From NCBI RefSeq assembly GCF_000829695.1, contig NZ_BBNN01000036.1, positions 28,440 to 92,439 on the forward strand: a stretch of DNA of 64,000 bases, written 5' to 3'. Shown in pieces: positions 1 through 8,640 of the stretch. Below the pieces are notes generated by a model that ran no database searches, was not told where the DNA came from, and worked only from the letters and a program-made list of their open reading frames with translations. The stretch's first letter is position 1. Each line of letters opens with the position of its first letter. Made by a program: the position numbers and the translations under genes. The DNA is from Streptomyces sp. NBRC 110035 (lineage in GTDB: Bacteria > Actinomycetota > Actinomycetes > Streptomycetales > Streptomycetaceae).

Positions 1-2
1 GT

Positions 3-944
3 CCCCGTATCGTCCCCGCCCTCGACGACGACGCCCTCGCGCGCGTCCTCCGGCAGGTGAGCAAGCGCGGTGGAGGCGTCAGGCCGACGGAGGTGACTCT
101 CGTCGCGGGGTTCCTGGAGGAGACCGGGGACAACTGGGACCGGCGCAGCCATCGGGTGTCCGTGCTGGCCGGGGAGACGGCCGAATCGGGGTCCGACCTG
201 GCCTCGGCCTGGCTGGCCAGGTCGCCGAAGAATCCCGACGCCCTGGTCTTCCACTCGTGGGTCGGCCTGATGCGCGGTCTGCGGGACAGACACCTGGAGG
301 ACGCGGGACAGCTGGTGACCCAGTGCCATCGGGCCGCGGAGCTGAGTCCGGCGGATCCGCTGCCCTGGGTGGTCCTGCTCGGCATGGCCCGCGTCGAGCG
401 GTACCCGCAGAGCGAGGTCAACGCCATCTGGCGGGAGGCCACCGGGCGCGACCGCTGGCACCGCGAGGCATATCTGCAGATGCTCGCCCATCTGTCGCCG
501 GAGGAGGGGGGTTCGAGCGCGGCCGTCCTGGACTTCATCGATGTGGTGCGCACCCGGATACCGGCCAACGCGCCGTGCGCCGCGATCGAACTGACCGCGG
601 CCGTCCGGCAGTACCAGGGGCTGGTGGCACAGGGCGGTGTCCGGGCCATGACGGCCGGTCAGCTGTGGGACGGCGGGCAGATCGCGGCCTCGCTGGAGCA
701 GGCCGCCTCCCTCTGGGCGAAGCCGGGATTCTTCCAGCACGCGGCGGCCCAGGCGGACCTGAACGTCCTGGCGTACGCGCTGTGCGCGGCCGGCCGGGCC
801 GTCGACGCGCACCATGTCTTCGAGGCGCTCCAGGGCACGGTGACGCCGTGGCCGTGGAACGACGACGGGCCCGCGGTCCAGCGGTTCGAACAGCACAAGG
901 CCAAGGCGGAGCGGGGACGGCAGGGCGGCGTCAGAGGAGCCTGA
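3..944 (+). CDS. TPR-like hypothetical protein, 5' end outside window
   Basis: The frame is open from base 3 to the stop at 942-944. It reads sensible protein (PRIVPALDDDALARVL) before the GTG at 57, so the gene very probably starts upstream of the window and the GTG is internal. The visible part is about 313 residues, Ala/Leu/Trp rich and all helical, with segments such as LSPADPLPWVVLLGMARVE that resemble TPR-type helical hairpins. There is no signal peptide or membrane segment in the visible part. It converges on the whiE hydroxylase gene with only 22 bp between the stops. I do not recognise a named family and assign no function. Confidence 0.75.
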   Translation, partial: PRIVPALDDDALARVLRQVSKRGGGVRPTEVTLVAGFLEETGDNWDRRSHRVSVLAGETAESGSDLASAWLARSPKNPDALVFHSWVGLMRGLRDRHLEDAGQLVTQCHRAAELSPADPLPWVVLLGMARVERYPQSEVNAIWREATGRDRWHREAYLQMLAHLSPEEGGSSAAVLDFIDVVRTRIPANAPCAAIELTAAVRQYQGLVAQGGVRAMTAGQLWDGGQIAASLEQAASLWAKPGFFQHAAAQADLNVLAYALCAAGRAVDAHHVFEALQGTVTPWPWNDDGPAVQRFEQHKAKAERGRQGGVRGA

Positions 945-966
945 CGCCGCCTCACCGCGCGCACCG

Positions 967-2628
967 TCAGTCCCGCTCCCGGGCCAGGATGTCCGTGACG
1001 GCCTTCCGCAGCGCCGTCGCGGGGTCCGCCGCGGCCCTTTCGGAGCGCCACGCCACGAACCCGTCGGGGCGGACCAGGACCGCGCCGTCCCCGGTGACGC
1101 CGTGGGCCCGGGCCCAGTCGACGCCGTCGTCCGGCCTCAGGTCCGCGGCGGGGCCGGTACCGATCCGGTAGGCGTCGAGCGGCACCCGCAACTGCTGTGC
1201 CGTCTGTGCCGCCGCGGTGTGCCAGTCCCCGTCGCCCGACTCGCCGGTCAGCAGCACCAGGGACCGCTCGTACAGGTCGAGGGTGGAGATGCGGACGCCG
1301 TCGCGGTCCAGCCACAGGTGGGGGGCCCGGGTGCCCGGCTCCCCCGTCAGCTGCAGTCCCTCCGGGACGACCGGCGCCGCCGGGTCGCCGCCGACGACCG
1401 CGCCCTGCGGATAGCGGTAGCCCAGCGCCACGTTGAGGATTCCACCCTTGGGGCCCTTGCTGCCGGCACCCGCCGCGGGCGTGTAGCCGGGGTGGCTGTG
1501 CTCGACCGAGCGGTTCGAGGCACGGGCGCTGGTCGCCTCCGCGACCGGCCGGCGCTCGGCCTCGTAGGACTCCAGCAGTCGGGGACCCGCCCAGCCGGCG
1601 TGGACGGCGGCCAGCTTCCAGGCGAGGTTGTGCGCGTCCTGGATGCCGGTGTTGGAACCGAACGCCCCGGTGGGCGACATCTCGTGGGCCGAGTCGCCGG
1701 CGAGGAACACCCGGCGGTCGGTGTACCGGTCGGCGACCCGCTCGGCGGCGTGCCAGGCGGCCCGGCCGGTGATCTTGACGTCGAGGTCGGGCACGCCGAC
1801 CGCCCGCCGGATGTGGGCGATGCACCGCTCGTCGGTGAACTCCTCGAGCGTTTCGCCGTCTTCGGGGTGCCAGGGGGCGTGGAACACCCAGTTCTCGGTG
1901 TTGTCCACGGGCAGCAGTGCCCCGTCGGCCTCCGGGTTCGTCAGGTAGCAGACGATGAACCGCCGGTCGCCGACGACGCCCGCGAGGTCACGGGAGGAGA
2001 AGGTGACGCTCACGTTGTGGAAGAGGTCTCCCGGACCGCTCTGCCGGATACCGAGCCGCTCCCGTACGGGGCTGCGCGGGCCGTCCGCGGCGACCAGGTA
2101 GTCCGCGCGGATGGTGGTGTGCTCGCCGGTCTCCCGGCTCTTGACCCGCGCCGTCACCCCGTCGTCGTCCTGGTCGAACGACATCAGCTCGGTCGCGAAG
2201 CGCAGATCGCCGCCGAGTTCGCGGGCGTGGGCCAGCAGCACCGGTTCGAGGTCGTTCTGGCTGCACTGGCACCACCCGCCGGGGCTGAACCGGGCCAGTC
2301 CGCCTCCGGGGTCGATCTCCTTGAACAGCCACTCGCCGTCGCCGTCCGCCAGGCTCGGCGTCTGCATGATGCCGTGGTTGTCCGCGAGGACCGACGCGAC
2401 CTCCCTGATCTGCCGCTCCACTCCGGCCACCCGGAACAGCTCCATGGTGCGCACGTTGTTGCCGCGCCCGCGCGGGTGGATCGACGTGCCCGTGTGACGT
2501 TCGACGAGCATGTGGGGCACGCCCAGACGCCCCAGGAACACGGACAGGGACAGGCCCACGAGGGAGCCTCCGACGATGAGAACGGGCGTGTGGTGGCCGG
2601 TCTCGCCGGCCTCTTGCGATCGGTTCAT
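967..2628 (-). CDS. whiE-VIII: FAD-dependent polyketide hydroxylase, WhiE ORFVIII type
   Basis: A 553-residue aromatic-ring hydroxylase of the PHBH/TetX-like flavin monooxygenase family. An N-terminal FAD fold carries VGGSLVGLSLSVFLGRLG (about residues 19-36). The DG motif is YLVAADGPRSPVRERLG and the GD motif is RVFLAGDSAHEMSPTG, both in the expected order. A thioredoxin-like C-terminal domain follows, as in other polyketide hydroxylases. The ATG at 2628 is chosen because GGAGG lies 7 bp upstream; an earlier in-frame start at 2679 lacks this. In the known whiE locus of S. coelicolor the hydroxylase is divergent from ORFI-VII and tailors the spore pigment late, and the same arrangement is seen here. 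The precise hydroxylation site is not known. Confidence 0.93.
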   Translation of the reverse strand: MNRSQEAGETGHHTPVLIVGGSLVGLSLSVFLGRLGVPHMLVERHTGTSIHPRGRGNNVRTMELFRVAGVERQIREVASVLADNHGIMQTPSLADGDGEWLFKEIDPGGGLARFSPGGWCQCSQNDLEPVLLAHARELGGDLRFATELMSFDQDDDGVTARVKSRETGEHTTIRADYLVAADGPRSPVRERLGIRQSGPGDLFHNVSVTFSSRDLAGVVGDRRFIVCYLTNPEADGALLPVDNTENWVFHAPWHPEDGETLEEFTDERCIAHIRRAVGVPDLDVKITGRAAWHAAERVADRYTDRRVFLAGDSAHEMSPTGAFGSNTGIQDAHNLAWKLAAVHAGWAGPRLLESYEAERRPVAEATSARASNRSVEHSHPGYTPAAGAGSKGPKGGILNVALGYRYPQGAVVGGDPAAPVVPEGLQLTGEPGTRAPHLWLDRDGVRISTLDLYERSLVLLTGESGDGDWHTAAAQTAQQLRVPLDAYRIGTGPAADLRPDDGVDWARAHGVTGDGAVLVRPDGFVAWRSERAAADPATALRKAVTDILARERD

Positions 2629-2880
2629 TGAAGTGCCTCCAGCGTCGCCCTCGACGGGCGGTGGAACAGGACGCGGCATTCATGCCCGGTACGGGTCGGT
2701 TCGTGTCCCGGCGGCACCCGGTTGACGCGTGGTTCACCCACCTGCCCCGTGTGTCTCGCGCACCTCGCGGGGCGCGTCGACGATCGGTTCAGGGCGAGCC
2801 CGGCCGTTTCGGCGACGGGGCCGTTTCCGCCCCCCCCCCCACTGAAGAGCCTTTCGTGAAGAAGAGGAGAGGTGCGCCGG
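2629..2880. promoter_or_regulatory. Divergent promoter region of the whiE cluster with an 11-C run
   Basis: These 252 bp separate the two divergent whiE transcription units and must hold both promoters. In S. coelicolor the two whiE promoters are developmentally controlled, and that of the hydroxylase depends on the sporulation sigma factor SigF (established knowledge). I cannot pick the -10/-35 elements with confidence here. A run of 11 C occupies 2830-2840, about 40 bp before the ORFI start. GGAG-type ribosome binding sequence lies at 2861-2869 for ORFI. Confidence 0.6.
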
Positions 2881-4020
2881 ATGACCACGACGGAACGCAC
2901 GACGGGACCCATGGCGGGACGCATAGCGCAGTCGGCGTTCGACGGCTCCAGGCTGCGGGTGATCCTGCTGCTCGACCTGTACGACGGGGCCCAGGAGCAG
3001 TTCCTCGAGGCTTACGAGCACATGAGCAGCAAGGTCGCGTCCATCCCCGGCCACATCCAGGACCAGCTCTGCCAGTCGATCGAGAACCCCTCGCAGTGGC
3101 TCATCACCAGCGAGTGGGAGAGCGCGCTTCCGTTCCTCGCCTGGGTGAACAGCGAGGAGCACATCGAGATCGTCCGCCCGATGCACAGCTGCGTCCGTGA
3201 CACCCGCTCCATGCGCTACAGCGTCCTGCGCGAGACGGAGCCGGACACCGAGCGCAAGGCGCGGTCCGGTCTGCAGGCGCAGGTGCACGTGGGCGACGGG
3301 GTGGCCCGCCACGCGCTCACCTTCACCGTCAAGCCGGGCAGTGAGTCCAAGGTCGCGGAGCACCTGGCCGGGTACTCCTCCCCCCAGGCCCAGCTGGACG
3401 GGAACACGCGGCTGCGCCGCACCTCCGTGTTCATGCACGGCAACCGCGTGGTGCGGGCCGTGGAGGTCGAGGGCGACCTGCCGGCGGCGCTGCGCCACGT
3501 GGCCGCTCAGCCCGGGATCCGGGCGGTCGAGGAGGCCATAGACCCCCACCTGCAACAGGAGCGGGATCTGTCCGATCCCGGCTCCGCGCGGGTGTTCTTC
3601 ACACGGGCCGCGCTCCCCTCCGTGCACCACGTCCGTGCGGACGGCCCCGAGCCCGCCGGCCTGCGGCGGCACGCCCTGTACTACCCGGCCGTCGAGGGCC
3701 GGGGCACGGAGCTGGCCCGGTTCCTCTCCCATCAGGACGAGGCCGCGACCGGCGCCCCGGACAGCCCGGTCTTCACGAGCACCGTCTTCCAGCGCGACGA
3801 CATCGTGGTCCGCATGATCGACGTCGCCGGCGACCTCGACGTCGACCCCGAATGGGCCCTGGGCGTCAAGGGCGCGGGGAAGGCGGCGGAGCTGGAGCGG
3901 CTCCTGGACGGCGCGGCGGTCGGAGTCGACGCCCCGCTGAACTCGGAGCGCAACCTCAACCGGCTGCTGTCGCACGCCGACATGCTGCCCATCACCGACC
4001 GCAGCGCGGTGGATTCCTGA
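2881..4020 (+). CDS. whiE-I: SchA/CurD-like protein, WhiE ORFI type
   Basis: A 379-residue first gene of the pigment operon. It has two related halves that look like ferredoxin-fold, ABM/SchA-CurD-like repeats: a first half starting RVILLLDLYDGAQEQFLEAYEHM and a second starting HALTFTVKPGSESKVAEHLAGY. The order ORFI-cupin-KS-CLF-ACP-ARO-cyclase is exactly that of whiE, curamycin-type and sch clusters. A specific reaction for ORFI is not established; small ABM-type proteins often act as monooxygenases or scaffolds on polyketides, so that is inference. ATG 2881 is preferred over GTG 2872 because the purine-rich GAGGAGAGG ends at 2869, too close to 2872. Confidence 0.85.
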   Translation: MTTTERTTGPMAGRIAQSAFDGSRLRVILLLDLYDGAQEQFLEAYEHMSSKVASIPGHIQDQLCQSIENPSQWLITSEWESALPFLAWVNSEEHIEIVRPMHSCVRDTRSMRYSVLRETEPDTERKARSGLQAQVHVGDGVARHALTFTVKPGSESKVAEHLAGYSSPQAQLDGNTRLRRTSVFMHGNRVVRAVEVEGDLPAALRHVAAQPGIRAVEEAIDPHLQQERDLSDPGSARVFFTRAALPSVHHVRADGPEPAGLRRHALYYPAVEGRGTELARFLSHQDEAATGAPDSPVFTSTVFQRDDIVVRMIDVAGDLDVDPEWALGVKGAGKAAELERLLDGAAVGVDAPLNSERNLNRLLSHADMLPITDRSAVDS

Positions 4021-4088
4021 CGGCACACCGTGGTGACGTCCGTGGCCGGCCCGCCCGGACGTCCCCGCCCCACCCGGAGGTACCAACC

Positions 4089-4571
4089 ATGTCCCAACAG
4101 CATCCACGCATCGTGGACCTGAGCGAGACGGAACCCAACAGAAGGCGTGGAGGCGATCTCAGGACCCTCCTCACCCCGGCCACGGTGGGTTCCACCAGTG
4201 GCTTCATGGGTCTGGCCGTCATCCAGCCCGGTGAGCGCATCGGCGAGCACTACCACCCGTACTCCGAGGAGTTCGTGTACGTCGTCAGCGGCGCGCTCGA
4301 GGTCGACCTGGACGGGGAGGCGTTCGCGCTGCGGGCCGAGCAGGGTCTGATGATCCCGATCGACATGCGGCACCGCTTCCGCAACGTCTCCGACGCCGAG
4401 GCCCGCATGGTCTTCCACCTGGGCCCGCTCGCCCCGCACCCGAGCCTCGGGCACGTCGACACCGAGGAGAACGCCGGCTCCGAGACCGGCCCTCAGCTGA
4501 CCGTGGGCGGTCCGGTCACGTCCGGGACCGGGCAGGGCCGGCCGGCCGGACGCAGTGAGGCCATAAAGTGA
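4089..4571 (+). CDS. whiE-II: Cupin-domain polyketide tailoring protein, WhiE ORFII type
   Basis: A 160-residue single-domain cupin. The metal-binding motifs are visible: EHYHPYSEEFVYVVSG (two His and a Glu) and the later RHRFRNVSD with its His. These proteins (WhiE ORFII, CurC) are conserved in spore-pigment clusters and are thought to assist cyclisation or oxidation of the polyketide. A consensus GGAGG sits 7 bp before the ATG. The stop codon overlaps the GTG of the ketosynthase gene (GTGA at 4568-4571), indicating translational coupling. The last 35 residues are low-complexity Gly/Thr/Pro and probably not part of the fold. Confidence 0.88.
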   Translation: MSQQHPRIVDLSETEPNRRRGGDLRTLLTPATVGSTSGFMGLAVIQPGERIGEHYHPYSEEFVYVVSGALEVDLDGEAFALRAEQGLMIPIDMRHRFRNVSDAEARMVFHLGPLAPHPSLGHVDTEENAGSETGPQLTVGGPVTSGTGQGRPAGRSEAIK

Positions 4572-5836
4572 CCCGGCGGGTGGCCGTCACCGGTATCGGG
4601 GTGGTCGCTCCGGGCGGCACCGGGGCGACGGCGTTCTGGGACCTTCTGTCGGCCGGCCGCACCGCGACCCGCGGCATCACTCTGTTCGACCCGAGCGGGC
4701 TGCGCTCGCGGATAGCGGCCGAGTGCGACTTCGACCCGTTCGGCCACGGTCTCGAGCCGGACCTGTGCCAGCACGCCGACCGGTACATCCAGTTCGCCGT
4801 GGTCGCCGCCGGCGAGGCGGTCCGCGACTCCGGGCTCGCCCCGGAGGGCGACGACGCCTGGCGCACCGCGGTGTCACTGGGCAGCGCGGTCGGCGGCACC
4901 ACCCGGCTGGAGCACGACTACGTCCAGGTCAGCGAGCACGGCTCGCGCTGGGACGTGGACCACCGGGCCGCCGACCCGAAACTGCACCTGGCGTTCCAGC
5001 CGAGCACGCTCGCCGCGGTCGTCGCCGAGCGTTTCGGTGCGCGGGGACCGGTGCAGACAGTCTCCACCGGCTGCACCTCGGGGCTGGACGCGGTCGGGTA
5101 CGGCTTCCACACCATCGCCGAGGGCCGGGCCGACGTCTGCATCGCCGGGGCCTCCGACTCTCCGATCTCGCCGATCACGATGGCGTGCTTCGACGCCATC
5201 AAGGCGACGTCGCCGAACAACGACGACCCGGAGCACGCCTCCCGCCCCTTCGACGCGCACCGCGACGGGTTCGTGATGGGCGAGGGCGCGGCGGTCCTGG
5301 TCCTCGAGGAGTACGAGCACGCGCGGGCCCGTGGCGCGCGGATCCACTGCGAGATCGGCGGTTACGCCACGTACGGCAACGCCTACCACATGACCGGTCT
5401 GACCACCGAGGGCCTGGAGATGGCGCGGGCCATCGACAGCACCCTCGACCAGGCCCGTCTCGATCCCACACTGATCGACTACGTCAACGCGCACGGCTCC
5501 GGCACCCGGCAGAACGACCGGCACGAGACGGCCGCGGTGAAGCGGTCCCTCGGGGCCCACGCCTACGACACGCCCATGAGCTCCATCAAGTCGATGGTGG
5601 GGCACTCGCTGGGCGCGATCGGTGCGATCGAGGTGGTGGCCTGCGTGCTCGCCCTGCGGCACCAGGCCGTACCGCCGACGGCGAACTACGAGACCCCCGA
5701 CCCCGAGTGCGACCTGGACTACGTGCCGCGCACCGCCCGCCCCCGGAAGCTGAGGAACGTGCTCTCCGTCGGCAGCGGCTTCGGCGGCTTCCAGTCCGCG
5801 GTACTGCTGACCGGGCCGGGTGGGAGGACACCATGA
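4568..5836 (+). CDS. whiE-III: Ketosynthase alpha subunit (KSalpha), WhiE ORFIII type
   Basis: A 422-residue beta-ketoacyl synthase that condenses malonyl-ACP units in the minimal type II PKS. The catalytic triad is intact: Cys169 in VSTGCTSGLDAVG, His309 in NAHGSGTRQND and His346 in MVGHSLGAIGAIE. It starts with a typical KS strand (RRVAVTGIGVVAPGG). It forms a heterodimer with the next gene product, the chain length factor, to which it is coupled by an ATGA overlap at 5833-5836. The length is normal for the family. Chain length cannot be read from sequence alone; WhiE-type systems make a dodecaketide (established for S. coelicolor). Confidence 0.96.
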   Translation: MTRRVAVTGIGVVAPGGTGATAFWDLLSAGRTATRGITLFDPSGLRSRIAAECDFDPFGHGLEPDLCQHADRYIQFAVVAAGEAVRDSGLAPEGDDAWRTAVSLGSAVGGTTRLEHDYVQVSEHGSRWDVDHRAADPKLHLAFQPSTLAAVVAERFGARGPVQTVSTGCTSGLDAVGYGFHTIAEGRADVCIAGASDSPISPITMACFDAIKATSPNNDDPEHASRPFDAHRDGFVMGEGAAVLVLEEYEHARARGARIHCEIGGYATYGNAYHMTGLTTEGLEMARAIDSTLDQARLDPTLIDYVNAHGSGTRQNDRHETAAVKRSLGAHAYDTPMSSIKSMVGHSLGAIGAIEVVACVLALRHQAVPPTANYETPDPECDLDYVPRTARPRKLRNVLSVGSGFGGFQSAVLLTGPGGRTP

Positions 5837-7083
5837 GCAGCACTCGGCAACCCCGCCGCGCGGCCGTCACCGGCATCGGTGTGATCGCACCCAACGGGCA
5901 GCGGACCGACGCCTACTGGAAGTCCGTCAGCGAAGGCATCGGCGTGCTGGACCGCATCACCCGTGAGGGCTGCGGGCACCTGCCGCTGCGGGTGGCGGGC
6001 GAGGTCCGCTCCTTCGACGCGGCGGCCCTCATCGAGGACCGGTTCCTGGTCCAGACCGACCGGTTCAGCCATTTCGCGATGGCGGCTGCCGCCCTCGCCC
6101 TCGACGACGCCGGGCTCGGCAGCGGTGATCCCGCGGAGCCGTTCTCCGTCGGCGTGGTCACCGCGGCCGGCTCCGGCGGCGGTGAGTTCGGGCAGCGTGA
6201 GCTGCAGAAGCTGTGGGGGCAGGGCCCCCGGTTCGTCGGCCCGTACCAGTCCATCGCCTGGTTCTACGCCGCGAGCACCGGACAGATCTCCATCCGCAGC
6301 GGTTTCAAGGGCCCGTGCGGTGTGGTGGCGAGCGACGAGGCCGGCGGCCTCGACTCGCTCGCGCACGCCGCCGGGGCGGTCCGGCGCGGCACCGACACGA
6401 TGGTCGTCGGGGCCGCGGAGGCCCCACTGGCCCCGTACTCGATGGTCTGCCAGCTCGGCTACCCCGAGATCAGCACCGTCGAGGACCCGGACCTCGCCTA
6501 CCGCCCCTTCACCGCGAAGGCCTGCGGGTTCGTGCCCGCCGAGGGCGGTGCGCTGCTCGTCGTCGAGGACGAGAACCGGGCCCGCGGGCGGGGGGTACCG
6601 GTGCGGGCCACCCTCGCCGGCCATGCCGCCACCTTCACCGGCGCCTCCCGGTGGGAGGAGTCGCGGGAGGGCCTGGCCCGCGCGATCCGCGGCGCCCTCG
6701 ACGAGGCGGGCGCCGCGCCGGAGGACATCGACGTGGTGTTCGCCGACGCGATGGGCGTACCGGAGGCGGACCGCGCCGAGGCGCTGGCGATCGCCGACGC
6801 GCTGGGCGCGCACGGCAGGCGGGTACCCGTCACTGCGCCGAAGACCGGTTTCGGACGGGCCCACTGCGCGGCGCCCGTGCTGGACACGGTGGCCGCGGTG
6901 CTCGCCATGGAACACGGCCAGGTGCCGCCCACGCCCAACGTGTTCGACATCTGCCACGACCTCGACCTGGTGATGGCGCGTGCTCGGCCCGCCGAGCTGC
7001 GCACGGCCCTCGTCCTCAGCAGGGGACTCATGGGCTCCAACGCGGCGCTGGTCGTGCGCCGCGGCGGCGAATCCGCCCGGTAG
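5833..7083 (+). CDS. whiE-IV: Ketosynthase beta subunit / chain length factor, WhiE ORFIV type
   Basis: A 416-residue KS homologue that has lost the active-site Cys. The segment aligned with the KSalpha nucleophile reads GPCGVVASDEAGGLDSL, so a Glu stands where KSalpha has Cys169 and where most chain length factors have Gln. The family is the non-condensing partner of KSalpha and sets chain length. The N-terminus (RRAAVTGIGVIAPNG) and overall length are normal. Its ATG overlaps the KSalpha stop, so stoichiometric production is likely. Confidence 0.95.
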   Translation: MSSTRQPRRAAVTGIGVIAPNGQRTDAYWKSVSEGIGVLDRITREGCGHLPLRVAGEVRSFDAAALIEDRFLVQTDRFSHFAMAAAALALDDAGLGSGDPAEPFSVGVVTAAGSGGGEFGQRELQKLWGQGPRFVGPYQSIAWFYAASTGQISIRSGFKGPCGVVASDEAGGLDSLAHAAGAVRRGTDTMVVGAAEAPLAPYSMVCQLGYPEISTVEDPDLAYRPFTAKACGFVPAEGGALLVVEDENRARGRGVPVRATLAGHAATFTGASRWEESREGLARAIRGALDEAGAAPEDIDVVFADAMGVPEADRAEALAIADALGAHGRRVPVTAPKTGFGRAHCAAPVLDTVAAVLAMEHGQVPPTPNVFDICHDLDLVMARARPAELRTALVLSRGLMGSNAALVVRRGGESAR

Positions 7084-7110
7084 GTCCGGGCGCGGAAGGA
7101 GCAGACACTC

Positions 7111-7371
7111 ATGATCACCACCGAAGTGACCGTCGACGAACTGGCCGTCCTGATGAAGAAGGCCGCCGGCATCACCGTCGACCCGCAGGAGCTGAAGCAG
7201 GCCGCGGAGTCCCCCTTCGACAGTTTCGGCCTCGACTCGCTCGGCCTGCTCGGCATCGTCGGTGAGCTGGAGAACCGTTACGGCCTCTCCCTTCCTCCCG
7301 ACTCGGAGCGCTGCAGGTCGCCCCGGGAGTTCCTGGACCTCGTCAACAGCACCCTCAAGGCTGGAGCCTGA
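7111..7371 (+). CDS. whiE-V: Acyl carrier protein, WhiE ORFV type
   Basis: An 86-residue ACP of the pigment PKS. The phosphopantetheine attachment site is Ser43 in FGLDSLGLLG. It follows the chain length factor by 27 bp and has a GGAG-type ribosome site (GGAAGGAG around 7094-7101). It carries the growing poly-beta-ketone chain between KSalpha/CLF and the cyclases. The length and four-helix pattern fit; only the tail after LVNSTLK is variable. Confidence 0.95.
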   Translation: MITTEVTVDELAVLMKKAAGITVDPQELKQAAESPFDSFGLDSLGLLGIVGELENRYGLSLPPDSERCRSPREFLDLVNSTLKAGA

Positions 7372-7373
7372 AA

Positions 7374-7856
7374 GTGGCAGGACACACCGAGAACAGCATC
7401 ACCGTCGACGCTCCCTTCGACCTCGTCTGGGAGATGACCAACGACCTCGAGAACTGGCCGAACCTGTTCAGCGAGTACGCGTCGGTCGAGGTGCTCTCCC
7501 GCGAGGGGGACACCACGACGTTCCGGCTGACCATGCACCCGGACGACAACGGGAAGGTGTGGAGCTGGGTCTCCGAGCGCACCCCCGACCGGGCCCGCCG
7601 GACCGTGCGCGCCCGCCGTGTCGAGACGGGCCCGTTCGCCCACATGGACATCCTGTGGGAGTACGAACAGCTGCCGGACGGCGTCCGGATGAACTGGACG
7701 CAGGACTTCGCAATGAAGCCCGACGCGCCGGTCGACGACGCCTGGATGACGGACAACATCAACCGCAACTCGCGTACGCAGATGGCGCTCATCCGGGACC
7801 GGATCGAGCAGGCCGCCGGCGAGCGCAGGGGCACCGCGTCCGTCACCTCCGGCTGA
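7374..7856 (+). CDS. whiE-VI: Aromatase/cyclase (SRPBCC fold), WhiE ORFVI type
   Basis: A 160-residue single-domain polyketide aromatase/cyclase of the START/SRPBCC superfamily, related to the N-terminal half of TcmN. It begins GHTENSITVDAPFDLVWEMTNDLENWPNLFSEY, the hallmark start of this family, and ends with the long C-terminal helix. It folds and dehydrates the first ring of the polyketide. The GTG start lies 2 bp after the ACP stop, so it is probably translated by reinitiation. Confidence 0.93.
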   Translation: MAGHTENSITVDAPFDLVWEMTNDLENWPNLFSEYASVEVLSREGDTTTFRLTMHPDDNGKVWSWVSERTPDRARRTVRARRVETGPFAHMDILWEYEQLPDGVRMNWTQDFAMKPDAPVDDAWMTDNINRNSRTQMALIRDRIEQAAGERRGTASVTSG

Positions 7857-7884
7857 CCGCCGACCGATCCGGAAAGGACCGTCG

Positions 7885-8220
7885 ATGCACCACGCACTCA
7901 TCGTGGCCCGTATGGCGCCCGATTCGGCCTCGCAGATCGCCGAGGTGTTCGCCGCCTCCGACCGGGGCGAACTCCCCGGCCTGATCGGGGTGAACAGGCG
8001 CCGGCTCTTCCAGTTCGGCGACGACGTGTATCTGCACCTCATCGAGTCCGAGCGGGACCCGGCGCCCGCCATCGCGAAGGTGGCCGGGCACCCCGAGTTC
8101 CGCGGCATCAGCGAACGGCTGGAGGCCTACGTCAGTCCGTACGACCCCCAGACCTGGCGCGGCCCCAAGGACGCCATGGCGCAGTGCTTCTACCACTGGG
8201 AGCGCGGCGCCGGCTCCTGA
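7885..8220 (+). CDS. whiE-VII: TcmI-family polyketide cyclase, WhiE ORFVII type
   Basis: A 111-residue protein of the TcmI family (ferredoxin-like dimeric alpha+beta barrel). Recognisable family segments are HHALIVARMAPDSASQIAEVF at the start, then LIGVNRRRLFQFGDDVYLHLIE and CFYHWERG at the end. Such proteins close later rings of aromatic polyketides. It is the last intact gene of the operon, 28 bp after the aromatase, with a ribosome site GGAAAGGA before the ATG. A strong hairpin follows immediately. Confidence 0.93.
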   Translation: MHHALIVARMAPDSASQIAEVFAASDRGELPGLIGVNRRRLFQFGDDVYLHLIESERDPAPAIAKVAGHPEFRGISERLEAYVSPYDPQTWRGPKDAMAQCFYHWERGAGS

Positions 8221-8236
8221 GCACCGGCCCGGAACA

Positions 8237-8287
8237 CCCCCGGGGCCGCCGGTCCCGCGTATGTCGCGGAGCCGGCGGCCCCGGGGG
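8237..8287 (+). terminator. Hairpin terminator of the whiE operon
   Basis: A perfect 16-bp stem: CCCCCGGGGCCGCCGG at 8237-8252 pairs with 8272-8287. The loop contains a further short CGCG/CGCG pairing. It lies 17 bp after the TcmI-type stop. There is no U-tract, which is usual for Streptomyces terminators. Confidence 0.8.
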
Positions 8288-8313
8288 GGTGGCCCCGGCC
8301 GGTGCGGTACGGA

Positions 8314-8561
8314 TCAGCCGGGGCGGCGCACTCGACGGCGTGCGGGCAGGCGTCGACCGGCCGGACCTCGCCGATGACCGGGCCCGCGTCGGTCGGCCGG
8401 TCGGTCATGCTCCGCCGGGCGTGCCCGGCACCGCCGACGTCGAGGAGCAGCAGGCCCGTGGCCGTGGTGAACCGCATCGAGGGGGTGTGGTCGACGAGGT
8501 TCTCGATGACGACGACGCGCGCTCCGGGCCGCGCGGCGGAAGCCGGGGCGACTGTCGTCAT
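8314..8561 (-). pseudogene. C-terminal fragment of a SAM-dependent methyltransferase
   Basis: The frame from ATG 8561 reads RPGARVVVIENLVDHTPSMR and then FTTATGLLLLDVGGAGHARR. These resemble the last two strands and helix of family-2 O-methyltransferases (a strand ending in VIE, then an LLLLDVGG-like loop before the final 40 residues). Nothing of the SAM-binding core is present upstream, and the natural C-terminus seems frameshifted near 8320. It probably belonged to a pigment-tailoring or neighbouring operon, but that is inference. The alternative is a chance high-GC frame. Confidence 0.4.
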
Positions 8562-8640
8562 CCGTCGCCCCGCTTCTTCCGTCGTGCTGGGGAGGGGCGA
8601 GGGCGTGGTGAGGGGCGGGGCGGTGGCGCGGCGGGGCGTT

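Noticed and set aside
4723..7083. Long open frame overlapping the KSalpha start and continuing through KSbeta
   Set aside because: Before 5833 it is Arg/Pro-rich out-of-frame sequence. The real KSbeta starts at the ATG overlapping the KSalpha stop.
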